A stretch of 64,000 nt of DNA from JALONO01 sp038209965 (GTDB lineage: Bacteria > Bacteroidota > Bacteroidia > Cytophagales > Thermoflexibacteraceae), in the NCBI GenBank assembly GCA_038209965.1, contig JBBQXF010000002.1, forward strand, positions 33,050 to 97,049. The letters run 5' to 3'. The number at the start of each line of letters is the position of its first letter. Position 1 is the first letter of the stretch. Shown here piece by piece: positions 45,600 to 54,215 of the stretch. The notes below the pieces were generated by a model. That model ran no database searches, was not told where the DNA came from, and worked only from the letters and a program-made list of their open reading frames with translations. The translations under genes and the position numbers were made by a program.

Positions 45600-46268
45600 A
45601 TGACTAAACTGTATTGGTTTGCCGTGCTGGCCTTGCTGGCGGGTTGTTCGCCCAAGGGCAACAGTTCCCAAGGGCCAATTAGTGGCACGCCGGCCCCCAC
45701 GCCCGATCTGCCCACCACCACTCGCCAGTTTGAGGAAAGCCGGCAGTCGGTACTGGCCCAACTGGACACGCTGGAAGAAAGCACTGAAACCGTGTTACAA
45801 GACAATGACACCACGCCCGTTGATAGGCAAGCAAACGGCTTGCCCGATGCTGTGGAAGAATGGAACCTCCGGTGGGGGGCATTGGTCAACGAATTTGGCA
45901 ACATGGAAAGTACATTTCAGTTGATTGGGCCTTCCCGCGACCAGCACTTTGCCGAAATGAACCAACTGGCCGCTGAGATAAGTGACCGCCAGATCCGCCG
46001 CAGTGAGCTAAAGCGCAACAGCCGGGCCTATGCTGCGTTCAACCGCGAATACCGGATTTTTTACCGTACCTTGGGTCAAGCGCGCTCCCGCGTGCGCCAA
46101 GGTCGCGACTTGTACCTAGTACTCAATGTGACCGTGAAACGCCGCCAGTTCCGCACCGAGGAGATGGTCAAAGTAATAGATTACGCCAAGCGCACCCGCA
46201 CTCTGGCGCACGAGATGGATTCACTGCTCCGGCAGGGCCGCAACTTGGCCCGAGAGCTTGACCAATAA
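45600..46268 (+). CDS. Coiled-coil lipoprotein of unknown function
   Basis: 222 residues from the ATG at 45600 (another in-frame ATG at 45582 adds six residues). The lipobox LLAGC puts the lipidated Cys at about residue 16. After a Pro/Thr-rich linker the rest is charged helix, likely coiled coil (for example ISDRQIRRSELKRNSRAY and a long Arg-rich segment). It follows the response regulator by 24 bases and may be its co-transcribed target or an output of the same envelope operon. No family is recognised. Confidence 0.72.
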   Translation: MTKLYWFAVLALLAGCSPKGNSSQGPISGTPAPTPDLPTTTRQFEESRQSVLAQLDTLEESTETVLQDNDTTPVDRQANGLPDAVEEWNLRWGALVNEFGNMESTFQLIGPSRDQHFAEMNQLAAEISDRQIRRSELKRNSRAYAAFNREYRIFYRTLGQARSRVRQGRDLYLVLNVTVKRRQFRTEEMVKVIDYAKRTRTLAHEMDSLLRQGRNLARELDQ

Positions 46269-46285
46269 TTAAATAGCCGATCAAA

Positions 46286-46318
46286 AAACACCCGCCGATA
46301 ACCTATCAACGGGTGTTT
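46286..46318 (+). terminator. Possible terminator after the lipoprotein gene
   Basis: A 9-bp stem (46286-46294 with 46310-46318) and a 15-base loop; only three T follow. It lies 17 bases after the stop. Confidence 0.5.
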
Positions 46319-46579
46319 CAGAACCTATTTAAACAACTTGGAACGCTTGCACACGAGTGCAGGCTCCCACTACCAAAATTGAGAGATTTTTTTGGTATTC
46401 ACAAATCAAGTTTCCTTTGCTGGCAAAGCCTGTTCCATTCTGCTTTTCGGGGTGAACCCCCATTGCCAGTTTGCCGCTTTACACTATTCGGGTGCAGGTT
46501 GTTAATTTGGCAGGCTTATTGTCTGGTAATAAATGGGGCACATCCGCTTTTTTCACCATTTTGGCCCCGAGCAAATCTT
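46319..46579. other. Spacer upstream of the TPR gene
   Basis: About 260 bases. The TPR frame is open through it, but the predicted peptide has many Cys, Phe and Trp and is not protein-like, so I regard it as untranslated. No clear promoter consensus is seen. Confidence 0.4.
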
Positions 46580-48226
46580 ATGTCCAGTAGCGCACTAAAG
46601 AATTTGTGGCTCATTACGATGTTAGCTACAAGCCAGTCGGCCTGCCTTGCCCAAACTTGGAAGCCTGCCTATGAAGGTGGAGTATCGGCCATTAAGAGGA
46701 AAGATTACAAAAATGCGGTTCAGTCACTTGAACAGGCGGTTCCATTGGCTGAGCAGGAGTTTGACAATACCCATCCCAACTATGTGAACACGTTGCTCAA
46801 GTTGGGCGAGGCCTACTTGGCCATCGGCGATCAGGGCAAAGGCCGGACCCCTTACCTGACCGTGGTGACCATCAAAAAAGAGAAACGCGACGACCGGAAC
46901 AAGGAGTACGCCGATTTGCTCAATGTGATTGCCCAGTCATACCAAAACAGCCGCGATTATCCCAAATCGGACAGCTATTATACTCAATGCCTCAATGCGC
47001 GGCGATCCATCCAGGGCGAAAAGCACCCGGACTATTGGCTTACCCTCCTCGAGCACGCCCGGTTGCACCGCATGGTCGGCAAATATGACAAAGCCGAGAT
47101 TGTTTACGCCCAATGTCAAAAATTGACCAAGGAAGCTTGGGGAGACAAAACCGCCCTTTACCGCGAAATGTTGGCCGAAATGGGCGAAGCCTACTTTAAA
47201 TTAAAGCAGTTTGACAAATCAGTCGAGTTTTATACCGCCCACTTGGCCGCAATGAAGGCCCAGAAACAGCCTCCTGCCACCTTTTATCAACATCACCAAG
47301 ACCTGGCCATTACCCTGCAAAACTTGAAAAAGCACCCCGAGGCCGTCAAGCACTACCAAGAATATTTGATCCAACTGAAAGCCGCCAAGGGGGAAAAAGA
47401 TCCACTCTACTTCACCGAGCTTGACCGTCTGGTGCAGGAGATGAACAAGATGGGGGAAACCGTTCCTGCCATTGACCTGATCAAACAAAAATCGGAACTG
47501 CAAAAACAACTGAAGGGTGAGAATAGCTATGAATATGCCCTGGCCCTCAATGAGCAATCGGAAAGCTTGCGCAAACTACAGCAGTATGAAGCCGCCCAAG
47601 TTCCCCTACAAAATGCGCTCGCTATTTTGGCCGCTCTAGCCAAGAACAAGGCCCAAGAAGCCATTTATGCCGATATGATGGGCAAGTCGGCCAGCCTCCT
47701 AATGGCCATGGGCAAAAAAACCGAGGCCGAGACTGCTTATCACAACACAACCGACTATGTGAAGGGCAAATTGGGCGATGCCCATCCCTACTACAGCCGA
47801 GGACTGGACTCGCTGGCCTTTTTCTACTTAAGTGAAGATAAACTTACATGGGCCGATTCCCTGTTCAAAACGACCTTGGAACTCCGCAAAAAAGCCCCCG
47901 GGGAGAAACATCCCGATTATGCGGCATCGCAAACCAATTATGCCCAAGTATTGATCAAAAAAGGCAAATTAAGCGAGGCCGAAACACTGCTGAAACAGGC
48001 AAACAAGAGCCTGCTCATCTATTTTGGGGGGGGGAGTGCCGAATACGCCCACAGTGTCTATCAACTGGCCGCCCTCTACCAAACTGCCAAAAACTACCCC
48101 GAGGCCATGAAAAACTACCGGGCAGCGCTGGAATTGCAAAAGCGGAGCTTGGGTGAGGGCCACCCCCAAACCGTCCTAACATTGCAGGGTATCGCAACTT
48201 TGACCGAAGAAATGAACAAAAAATAA
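46580..48226 (+). CDS. Exported TPR protein (kinesin-light-chain type repeats)
   Basis: 548 residues from the ATG at 46580, which starts a signal peptide (ALKNLWLITMLATSQSACLAQ). The mature part is a run of about ten TPR units spaced at about 42 residues, the type seen in kinesin light chain and in TPR-CHAT proteins (EFDNTHPNYVNTLLKLGEAYLAIG, GEKHPDYAASQTNYAQVLIKKGKL, GEGHPQTVLTLQGIATL). Many Bacteroidota homologues end in a CHAT protease domain; this one stops after the TPRs, so it is either a scaffold or a form that lost the protease. No secretion tag is seen. Confidence 0.82.
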   Translation: MSSSALKNLWLITMLATSQSACLAQTWKPAYEGGVSAIKRKDYKNAVQSLEQAVPLAEQEFDNTHPNYVNTLLKLGEAYLAIGDQGKGRTPYLTVVTIKKEKRDDRNKEYADLLNVIAQSYQNSRDYPKSDSYYTQCLNARRSIQGEKHPDYWLTLLEHARLHRMVGKYDKAEIVYAQCQKLTKEAWGDKTALYREMLAEMGEAYFKLKQFDKSVEFYTAHLAAMKAQKQPPATFYQHHQDLAITLQNLKKHPEAVKHYQEYLIQLKAAKGEKDPLYFTELDRLVQEMNKMGETVPAIDLIKQKSELQKQLKGENSYEYALALNEQSESLRKLQQYEAAQVPLQNALAILAALAKNKAQEAIYADMMGKSASLLMAMGKKTEAETAYHNTTDYVKGKLGDAHPYYSRGLDSLAFFYLSEDKLTWADSLFKTTLELRKKAPGEKHPDYAASQTNYAQVLIKKGKLSEAETLLKQANKSLLIYFGGGSAEYAHSVYQLAALYQTAKNYPEAMKNYRAALELQKRSLGEGHPQTVLTLQGIATLTEEMNKK

Positions 48227-48344
48227 CATCCACCAACAATGGCCCAATTTGCTACTGCTTGATTTTTGCAAAAAAGGTTTTGTGTAGTTGCAATTGCCCA
48301 ACGCAGATTTATTCCCGCTGTCCCTTACTTTTTTCTGTAGATCT

Positions 48345-49538
48345 ATGAGAACTCTATTCACCAAACCAAGCCTGATTGCCCTTGTTGCCTGCCTGATCGC
48401 CGCCAATGCGCACGCGCAAGAGGAAGCCAAAATCCAGAACATTAGGATCCTGCTCAACAACGGGAACAAATACACCCAATTGTATTCGGTCAACCTAAAG
48501 ATTGAAGCGATTGGAGCCAGACACATGATGATCAATACCACGGGCGATTTTGCGGGCGAAACTTGGAAAGAATACCAACCATTCGCCGGAAGAGTCGATT
48601 TCAAAGATGAAGAAGGCGAAAAAATAGTCTATGTAAAATTAAAAGACAAGTACAGCAACGAGACCAAAGTGCTCTCCTCATCCATTATTTATGACCGCAC
48701 CCCTCCGGCCAGCGGAACGGTGGAAATCAATGCCGAGGGCGGATTTGTGGACAACCCCGAACGCCACGTTACCCTTGAACTGGCGGCGGTAAACGCCAAG
48801 TACATGTTGATCAGCAACAACTCGGCTTTCCGCGAAGCCCGGTGGCAAGTGTACAAGCCGTCATTGCCCAACTGGAAGCTGGAAGGTGGCCCCGAAGGAC
48901 TGAAAAAAGTATTTGTCAAGTTCCGCGATGGGGCCAGCAACGAGGGAGAAGTGGTATCGGATGAGATTGTGGTGGATTCGGAACCGCCGATTGATCCCAA
49001 AATTGCGATCAATGGCAACCTCAAAGTGACCACCGACTTGCATGGCAAGGTCAAACTCACCCTTTTTGTGCGGGGTGGCCAAGATTTGAAAGTGAGCGAA
49101 ACCCCCAGCTTTGAAGGCGCAGAATGGCTGCACTACCAATCGGCCATGGACTGGATCCTTACCCCTATCCAAGGAGAAAAAACGATCTATGTCAAATACA
49201 GGGATCAAGCCCAGAATGAAAGCGAAGTGGCCTTGGCCAAAATTCTTTTTGACAACTTGCCCCCCCAAAACTGTAAAGTAGTGGTGGATCGCGGGGCTAA
49301 ATATGCCGAAGACCCGGATCGGTTTGTCGAGCTCCGCCTAGAAGCCAACGGTGCTACTTTCATGATGATCAGCAACACCCTTGATTTTGCCAGTGCCCGC
49401 TGGGAAGCTTTCCGCGAAGTGGTGTCCAAATGGCGTTTGGTGGGCGAAAATGGCGAAAAAACCGTCTATATCCGCTTCAAGGACGAGCACGGCAACGAAA
49501 CCGGCGTGTACAAAGCCGTAATTATTTTGGCCATTTAG
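48345..49538 (+). CDS. Exported protein with four Ig-like repeats
   Basis: 397 residues from the ATG at 48345, with a signal peptide ending in ANAHAQ. The mature protein is four copies of a unit of about 95 residues. Each unit has the core (M-I/L-I-S/N-N)...(F-x-x-A-x-W-x-x-Y/F)...EKTVYVKFRD-x-x-x-N-E, for example near 84-92, 180-190, 276-284 and 372-381. This is a beta-sandwich repeat of the bacterial Ig-like type found in surface proteins. No enzyme domain or C-terminal T9SS tag is seen. It is probably periplasmic or surface exposed and structural; the function is unknown. Confidence 0.75.
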   Translation: MRTLFTKPSLIALVACLIAANAHAQEEAKIQNIRILLNNGNKYTQLYSVNLKIEAIGARHMMINTTGDFAGETWKEYQPFAGRVDFKDEEGEKIVYVKLKDKYSNETKVLSSSIIYDRTPPASGTVEINAEGGFVDNPERHVTLELAAVNAKYMLISNNSAFREARWQVYKPSLPNWKLEGGPEGLKKVFVKFRDGASNEGEVVSDEIVVDSEPPIDPKIAINGNLKVTTDLHGKVKLTLFVRGGQDLKVSETPSFEGAEWLHYQSAMDWILTPIQGEKTIYVKYRDQAQNESEVALAKILFDNLPPQNCKVVVDRGAKYAEDPDRFVELRLEANGATFMMISNTLDFASARWEAFREVVSKWRLVGENGEKTVYIRFKDEHGNETGVYKAVIILAI

Positions 49539-49566
49539 AGCACTGGTGGGCCGTCCCCGTCCCCTG

Positions 49567-49593
49567 CCGATCCTATTTGGGTCGGTTTTTTTA
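49567..49593. terminator. Terminator between the Ig-like gene and folA
   Basis: A 7-bp stem (CCGATCC with GGGTCGG, one G-T pair), five-base loop, and seven T. It sits about 30 bases after the Ig-like gene stop and touches the 3' end of folA. Confidence 0.75.
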
Positions 49594-50103
49594 TGCGCCC
49601 ATTTGCGGCGGCTTGCGCTCATATACGAGGAAAGAACAGGCAAACCGATTTTTTGTATCGGCCAAATGGTGTATTTGGTGGGCAAATAACCAATCTGCCG
49701 GGTTTAGTTCGGGAAAAAAGGCATCGCCCGCAAACATGCCCGCCACCAAGGTTAGGTGGATCCGCTGGGCCAATGGAAGGGCCTGTTGGAAAATTTCACC
49801 GCCCCCGATCACAAACACCTCTGGATCGGCGGCGCAGTGGGCCAGGGCCTCGGTCAAGCTGCCCACTCGGGCAAAACCCGGCTCTAGCGGCAACTCCATT
49901 TGCCGGGTGATCACAAAATTGCCCGTCGGCGACCCCAACCGATCGGGGGTGTCGTAGCTCTTGCGGCCCATGATCATCCGGCGGCCCGAAGTTACTAGGG
50001 CAAAATTGGCCAAGTCGGCGGGCAGGTGGCCCCACGGCAAGCGGCCCCCAGCCCCAATGACCCGGTTCTGGCCCATGGCGGCTATCAATGAAATCTGTGT
50101 CAT
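49591..50103 (-). CDS. folA: Dihydrofolate reductase
   Basis: 170 residues. It reduces dihydrofolate to tetrahydrofolate with NADPH. The family landmarks are SLIAAMGQNRVIG near 5-17, LPWGHLPADLANF near 22-34 (Asp about 30 as the acid), MGRKSYDT near 45-52, and VIGGGEIFQQALPLA near 97-111. Length is normal for a chromosomal enzyme. It lies 170 bases downstream of the LytTR regulator on the same strand. No thyA is next to it. Confidence 0.94.
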   Translation of the reverse strand: MTQISLIAAMGQNRVIGAGGRLPWGHLPADLANFALVTSGRRMIMGRKSYDTPDRLGSPTGNFVITRQMELPLEPGFARVGSLTEALAHCAADPEVFVIGGGEIFQQALPLAQRIHLTLVAGMFAGDAFFPELNPADWLFAHQIHHLADTKNRFACSFLVYERKPPQMGA

Positions 50104-50273
50104 TTATCGGCTAAATGTACTGTGGTTATTTATCTTTTTTGGTTTGCTAGTCCCCCAATGTCGAGCTGCGTTGGTTGGGGCCATTTTACCCAATCCTGAG
50201 TGCAGCCCCTACTTTCGGCAACAATGCACAATACTGGTGGGGCTGGCGCAATGATCACCCAATATCGGCGGGC

Positions 50274-51038
50274 CTACCCATCCAGCCAAACCTTGAAAGC
50301 GGGCACGCGGTCACGGCTTACATATACCTCTTCTTCGGTGAGGGGCTTGAGATGGACCCGGTAGCGACTGTTGTGCACGATTTTCACATCTTTTACCGCC
50401 GTGATTTGGGCCATGATTTTACGGTTGAGCCGATAAAAAAGCGTCGGATCGAGTAGATCCTCCAGTTCTTCCACTGTGTGATCCACCACAAACCGCTTGG
50501 CATCGTTGCAAACCAAATAAACCGTTTTGCCCTCCGCATAAAAATAGGCAATGTCAGCCAAGATTTTGTACTGTAGGTGATCGCCAAATTTGACCAAAAA
50601 GCGGGATTTATAATTTTTCGGTTGGTTCAGCAATGCATCCGTCAGTTGGCGAATCTGTTGGGGGTGCCAGTACGCAAACTGTTGGTTGAGGGCCTGCAAT
50701 TTGTGCATGGCTTGCACCAGGCCAGCGTAGGCTATCGGTTTAAGTAAATAGGCAATGCTGTGGACCTCAAATGCTTGGATGGCATACTTGTCATAAGCGG
50801 TGGTGAAAATGACCGGGCTGGGCACTTGCACATGCTTGAAAATATTGAAACACAAGCCATCGGCCAAATGGATGTCCATCAGGAGCAGATCTGGCGCGCC
50901 ATTTTGCAACAACCAGCGCACGGTATCCTCTACCGAATCTGTGGTACCCACTATTTGACAGCTCGGATCATAGCGCGTCAACATTTCGGTCAGCCGATCG
51001 GCGGCCAACCGTTCATCTTCTACAATTAAGGTTTTCAT
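50274..51038 (-). CDS. LytTR-family response regulator
   Basis: 254 residues. The receiver has acidic residues E7-D8, phosphorylation site D55 (LLLMDIHL) and the switch Lys in YLLKPI near 97-102. The C-terminal LytTR DNA-binding domain runs from about 145 to 250 (KTVYLVCNDAKRFVVDHTVEELEDLL, FYRLNRKIMAQI). Its start overlaps the kinase stop by four bases, so the pair is translationally coupled. These LytS/LytR-type systems control cell-surface and transport genes in Bacteroidota; the target is not known. Confidence 0.93.
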   Translation of the reverse strand: MKTLIVEDERLAADRLTEMLTRYDPSCQIVGTTDSVEDTVRWLLQNGAPDLLLMDIHLADGLCFNIFKHVQVPSPVIFTTAYDKYAIQAFEVHSIAYLLKPIAYAGLVQAMHKLQALNQQFAYWHPQQIRQLTDALLNQPKNYKSRFLVKFGDHLQYKILADIAYFYAEGKTVYLVCNDAKRFVVDHTVEELEDLLDPTLFYRLNRKIMAQITAVKDVKIVHNSRYRVHLKPLTEEEVYVSRDRVPAFKVWLDG

Positions 51039-52069
51039 GTGCTGGTCAATTGAACAATTGGCAGTTTCACGGTAAAAGATCCGGATTCTACCAATTTGAC
51101 AATATTTTGTTTGGTGATGTACTGATAACGTCGCGCAATGTTTTCTAGTCCAATTTGGGTCGAATTTTCTTTTTCGAGCTTGGGTTGGAGGTTGTTTCGC
51201 ACACTGAGATAGCCAGCCGGATCTATGCTCACTTTCACAATCAGTGGGCGGGCCTGCGAGCTGACGTTGTGCTTGATCGCGTTTTCCACCAACATTTGCA
51301 GGGCCAAAGGCAATATGTAATACTCTTCGTATGGTGGTGGCACATCTACTTCCACGCGCAGTCCTGCCCCAAAACGCTTCTCAAGCAAAAAGGTATAAGA
51401 ACGCATGAAGGCCAATTCACTGCGCAGATCCACCAATTCTTTTTCAAAATTTTGCAGCACATAACGATAAACAGTGGCCAGTTCCTCGATAAATTCATTG
51501 GCCACCGCCTGATCTTTGTACACCAGCGCGGCCAATACATTGAGGCTGTTGAACAAAAAATGGGGGTTCACTTGGTTGCGCAGTGACTGGTACTGGGCTT
51601 GGGCGCTGATTTTCTTGAAACGCTCGGCATCCAACTGGGCTTCGCGCTGCTGTTGCAGCAGATAGGCCATGGCATTGAGCGTGTTGAGGAACAAGTTGAT
51701 CCGAAAACCCAATGTAATGGCCAGTTTGAGCGGCAGCGAAGACGTTTCCCATGACCAAGCATGGTACCAATGGCTCAGGGCCAGCGAGAGCGGCACTACC
51801 GCCAGCACGGTGACCACGATACTGGCGACGAACATAATGGCCAGCGGGTGGACTTGGGGGCCCAACTGTCTGCTTAGCCACGGCAAACCTCTTTCAACCA
51901 AGTGGTTGCCTTCCCAGAGCAATAGCACCAAGACTATAAAATAGACCAATAGTTCCCAATCGGGCATCGTGATGTCATAGTGATCGAGCGCCTCCACATA
52001 AAGCGTGTTGACGAAGGAATACCCCCCCAACAACAAAATAAACAAGTAGCGGTAGCGGTGCGAAAACAT
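51035..52069 (-). CDS. LytS-type membrane sensor histidine kinase
   Basis: 344 residues from the ATG at 52069; an in-frame start at 52120 would add 17 hydrophilic residues before the first helix. There are four hydrophobic segments (about 10-24, 41-52, 75-100 and 115-137), then a linker and the His_kinase domain with the phosphorylated His in NQVNPHFLFNSLNVL (His about 170), followed by a HATPase domain (LVENAIKHNV and LSVRNNL). It senses an unknown signal with its membrane part and passes phosphate to the downstream LytTR regulator. Confidence 0.92.
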   Translation of the reverse strand: MFSHRYRYLFILLLGGYSFVNTLYVEALDHYDITMPDWELLVYFIVLVLLLWEGNHLVERGLPWLSRQLGPQVHPLAIMFVASIVVTVLAVVPLSLALSHWYHAWSWETSSLPLKLAITLGFRINLFLNTLNAMAYLLQQQREAQLDAERFKKISAQAQYQSLRNQVNPHFLFNSLNVLAALVYKDQAVANEFIEELATVYRYVLQNFEKELVDLRSELAFMRSYTFLLEKRFGAGLRVEVDVPPPYEEYYILPLALQMLVENAIKHNVSSQARPLIVKVSIDPAGYLSVRNNLQPKLEKENSTQIGLENIARRYQYITKQNIVKLVESGSFTVKLPIVQLTST

Positions 52070-52134
52070 GGTCGATGGGCTATTGTTTAGATTTAACCCC
52101 ATTGCCTGTTGTTTGTTCAAGCCATTGGCCCCAG

Positions 52135-52173
52135 AAAAAACCCTGTCGAGATGGATCCATCTCGACAGGGTTT
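52135..52173 (-). terminator. Terminator of the FAS1 gene: 36-base perfect palindrome
   Basis: Bases 52138-52173 read the same on both strands around a GGATCC centre, and on the minus strand are followed by six T (from A at 52135-52140). It lies 21 bases after the FAS1 gene stop and insulates the kinase gene from it. Confidence 0.88.
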
Positions 52174-52193
52174 GGTTGGGCTGGAGCGATGCA

Positions 52194-53135
52194 CTAGGGC
52201 AACAGCACCCGATCGATCACATGAATTACGCCATTGGTGGCCACGATATTGGCCGAAGTCACGTTGGAGGCTGTGCCGCCGTTGCCATTCCCCCGCACAC
52301 TCACCGGCGATAGGGCCACGGTTACGCTGCCCCCCTGCAAGGTGGGTACATTGCCCGCCGTCAAGTTGGTGGAAAACACGCGGCCTTGCACCACGTGGTA
52401 GGTCAAGATCCGGGTGAGTGCTGCTGGATCAGCCGCGTTTATGGCGGCTACATTGGCAAACCCAGCCGCTTGAAAGGCAGCATCGGTAGGGGCAAACACC
52501 GTGATGGGCCCGGCCCCTGACAATGCTTGCACCACATTGGTCGTGCCCTGGCTGGCCCGCAACACTGCCGCTACCAACAAGGAAAAGGCAGGATTGCCCT
52601 GGGCCACTTGCACTATGTTACCGGCTGGTGGCATCAGCACACGCTCAATGACGTGGATCACCCCGTTGGCCGCATCAACATCGGGCTGGATTACCCGCAC
52701 GCCATTGACCGATACGCCGGCGGCATTTTTGGTAATAAAGGCCGGCACATTGCCCAGCGTAGTCACTTGGGTATTCTCGGCCGTGGGGATGGCACTGGCC
52801 GCCGTGCGAGCACCCAGCACATGGTACTGCAAAATGGCAGTGAGCGTGGCCACTGGTGCGGCATTGATGGCCGCCACATCAGCAAAGCCCGAAGCCCGGA
52901 AGGCGGCATCATTGGGCGCGAAAACGGTCAGCGAACCCGAGCGAAGGGCATCGGCCAGTCCCGCCCGCTGCACGGCGGCCCGCAACAAGGTGAAATCGTT
53001 GTTGGCCAACACTATGTCAGTGATGGTTTGGGGTGTGGCCTCGTCGTCCTTTTTGCAGGCAGTAGAGATCACCGCCACGGCGGCCAATACAATGGCAACT
53101 CGCAGTAACTGGCTAAAAGATTTTGAAATAAGCAT
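52194..53135 (-). CDS. Fasciclin (FAS1) domain lipoprotein, two domains
   Basis: 313 residues. The lipobox ISTAC gives a lipidated Cys at about 26. Two FAS1 domains follow (about 38-172 and 177-313). Each has the H1 block (LTVFAPNDAAFRASGFADV, ITVFAPTDAAFQAAGFANV), the YH motif (LQYHVLGART, LTYHVVQGRV), and the H2 block ending in NGVIHVIERVLMP and NGVIHVIDRVLLP. FAS1 proteins mediate adhesion or bind extracellular matrix. It is divergent from the MarR gene and its terminator separates it from the kinase. Confidence 0.92.
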   Translation of the reverse strand: MLISKSFSQLLRVAIVLAAVAVISTACKKDDEATPQTITDIVLANNDFTLLRAAVQRAGLADALRSGSLTVFAPNDAAFRASGFADVAAINAAPVATLTAILQYHVLGARTAASAIPTAENTQVTTLGNVPAFITKNAAGVSVNGVRVIQPDVDAANGVIHVIERVLMPPAGNIVQVAQGNPAFSLLVAAVLRASQGTTNVVQALSGAGPITVFAPTDAAFQAAGFANVAAINAADPAALTRILTYHVVQGRVFSTNLTAGNVPTLQGGSVTVALSPVSVRGNGNGGTASNVTSANIVATNGVIHVIDRVLLP

Positions 53136-53499
53136 GGTGTGAAAGATTTAGTTGAAAATACAGAACCATGAACGTAACTGAAAACCGAATAGATTGCCCG
53201 TTTGGAGTGAATGGGCGCAAAAACGGACTGAATGGTAAGATATAGGGAGTGAGTGGACAATCTACCTCGCAAAATTTATCTCACACTTTAGGTGGCAATG
53301 AGCAAAAGTTTTACTTATTTAGTGTGTTATAATTTTAATTTTCGTCAAACGCCCAAGTTGTACACTAAAATATTGCTTAGCTGGGACGTTCCCCGGGGAA
53401 AAATCAATGAACCCTTGCTTATGATTTTTATTTCAATACTGATATTTTTTATACCAAATTAAACAAAATATTCGTCTTTTTCACAAACCAGTACCTTAA
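53136..53499. other. AT-rich divergent promoter region
   Basis: About 360 bases between the FAS1 lipoprotein and the MarR gene, AT-rich in its right half. It must carry both promoters, but I cannot pick an exact consensus. No ORF or RNA gene is seen. Confidence 0.45.
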
Positions 53500-54186
53500 A
53501 TGGGAAAACACCAATTGATTCAAGCCCTTGTGGAACTGGCTGGGCAGTATGAAGATCAGCATCCTGAGCCAGGCCAGCAAGACGTTTTGCTGTTTACCGC
53601 GTGGCTCAACCAGCAACAGGACAACAACACCCCGCCCACGAACGAGGCTGCCGACAGTTCCGCCCCTCCCATTGCCCACGAACGAGATGTCCTAGAAGTG
53701 AACTTGGGCCGATTGATCGCGCTCATGAACCGCTATACCCGTCAATATACCAAAAAAGGATTGGCCAACTCCCGCTTGGTCAGCGTGGATGATTTTGTCT
53801 ATCTGGCCATATTGGCCGAGCGGGGCAATTTGACCAAGACCCAGATCATCGAGCTGAATGCCCACGAAAAACCTTCGGGCACCGAGATTCTCAAGCGGTT
53901 GATCAGCGGTGGGCTGGTGGAGCAGTACGACGACCAGCATGATCGCCGGAGCAAACGGCTCCTCATCACCGAGGCCGGGCGCGAGGCATTGGGGAGAGGC
54001 CATGCCCCGATGGGCCAAGTGTGCGACATTGTGACTGCCCCCCTCAATCTGCGCGAAAAGCTCCAATTGCTTTATTTATTGCGCAAACTGGACAAATTTC
54101 ACCGCTATGTGTACGATCATGAGCGGGACACCCTCCTTGACGCACTCTGCCAACTGAATGGCCAGTTGCCCGAAACGGTGGAGTAG
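53500..54186 (+). CDS. MarR-family transcriptional regulator
   Basis: 228 residues. The winged helix-turn-helix lies at about 104-165 (VDDFVYLAILAERGNLTKTQIIELNAHEKPSGTEIL, and the wing DDQHDRRSKRLLITEAG), the D-x-R-S/R wing being the MarR hallmark. It has an N-terminal extension of about 60 residues rich in Gln, Asn, Pro and Thr, which is longer than usual. It divergently faces the FAS1 lipoprotein, a possible target through the shared 360-base region. asnB begins 30 bases after its stop. Confidence 0.88.
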   Translation: MGKHQLIQALVELAGQYEDQHPEPGQQDVLLFTAWLNQQQDNNTPPTNEAADSSAPPIAHERDVLEVNLGRLIALMNRYTRQYTKKGLANSRLVSVDDFVYLAILAERGNLTKTQIIELNAHEKPSGTEILKRLISGGLVEQYDDQHDRRSKRLLITEAGREALGRGHAPMGQVCDIVTAPLNLREKLQLLYLLRKLDKFHRYVYDHERDTLLDALCQLNGQLPETVE

Positions 54187-54215
54187 CAAATTCTTTTTTT
54201 GTGTAACTTGCCCTC

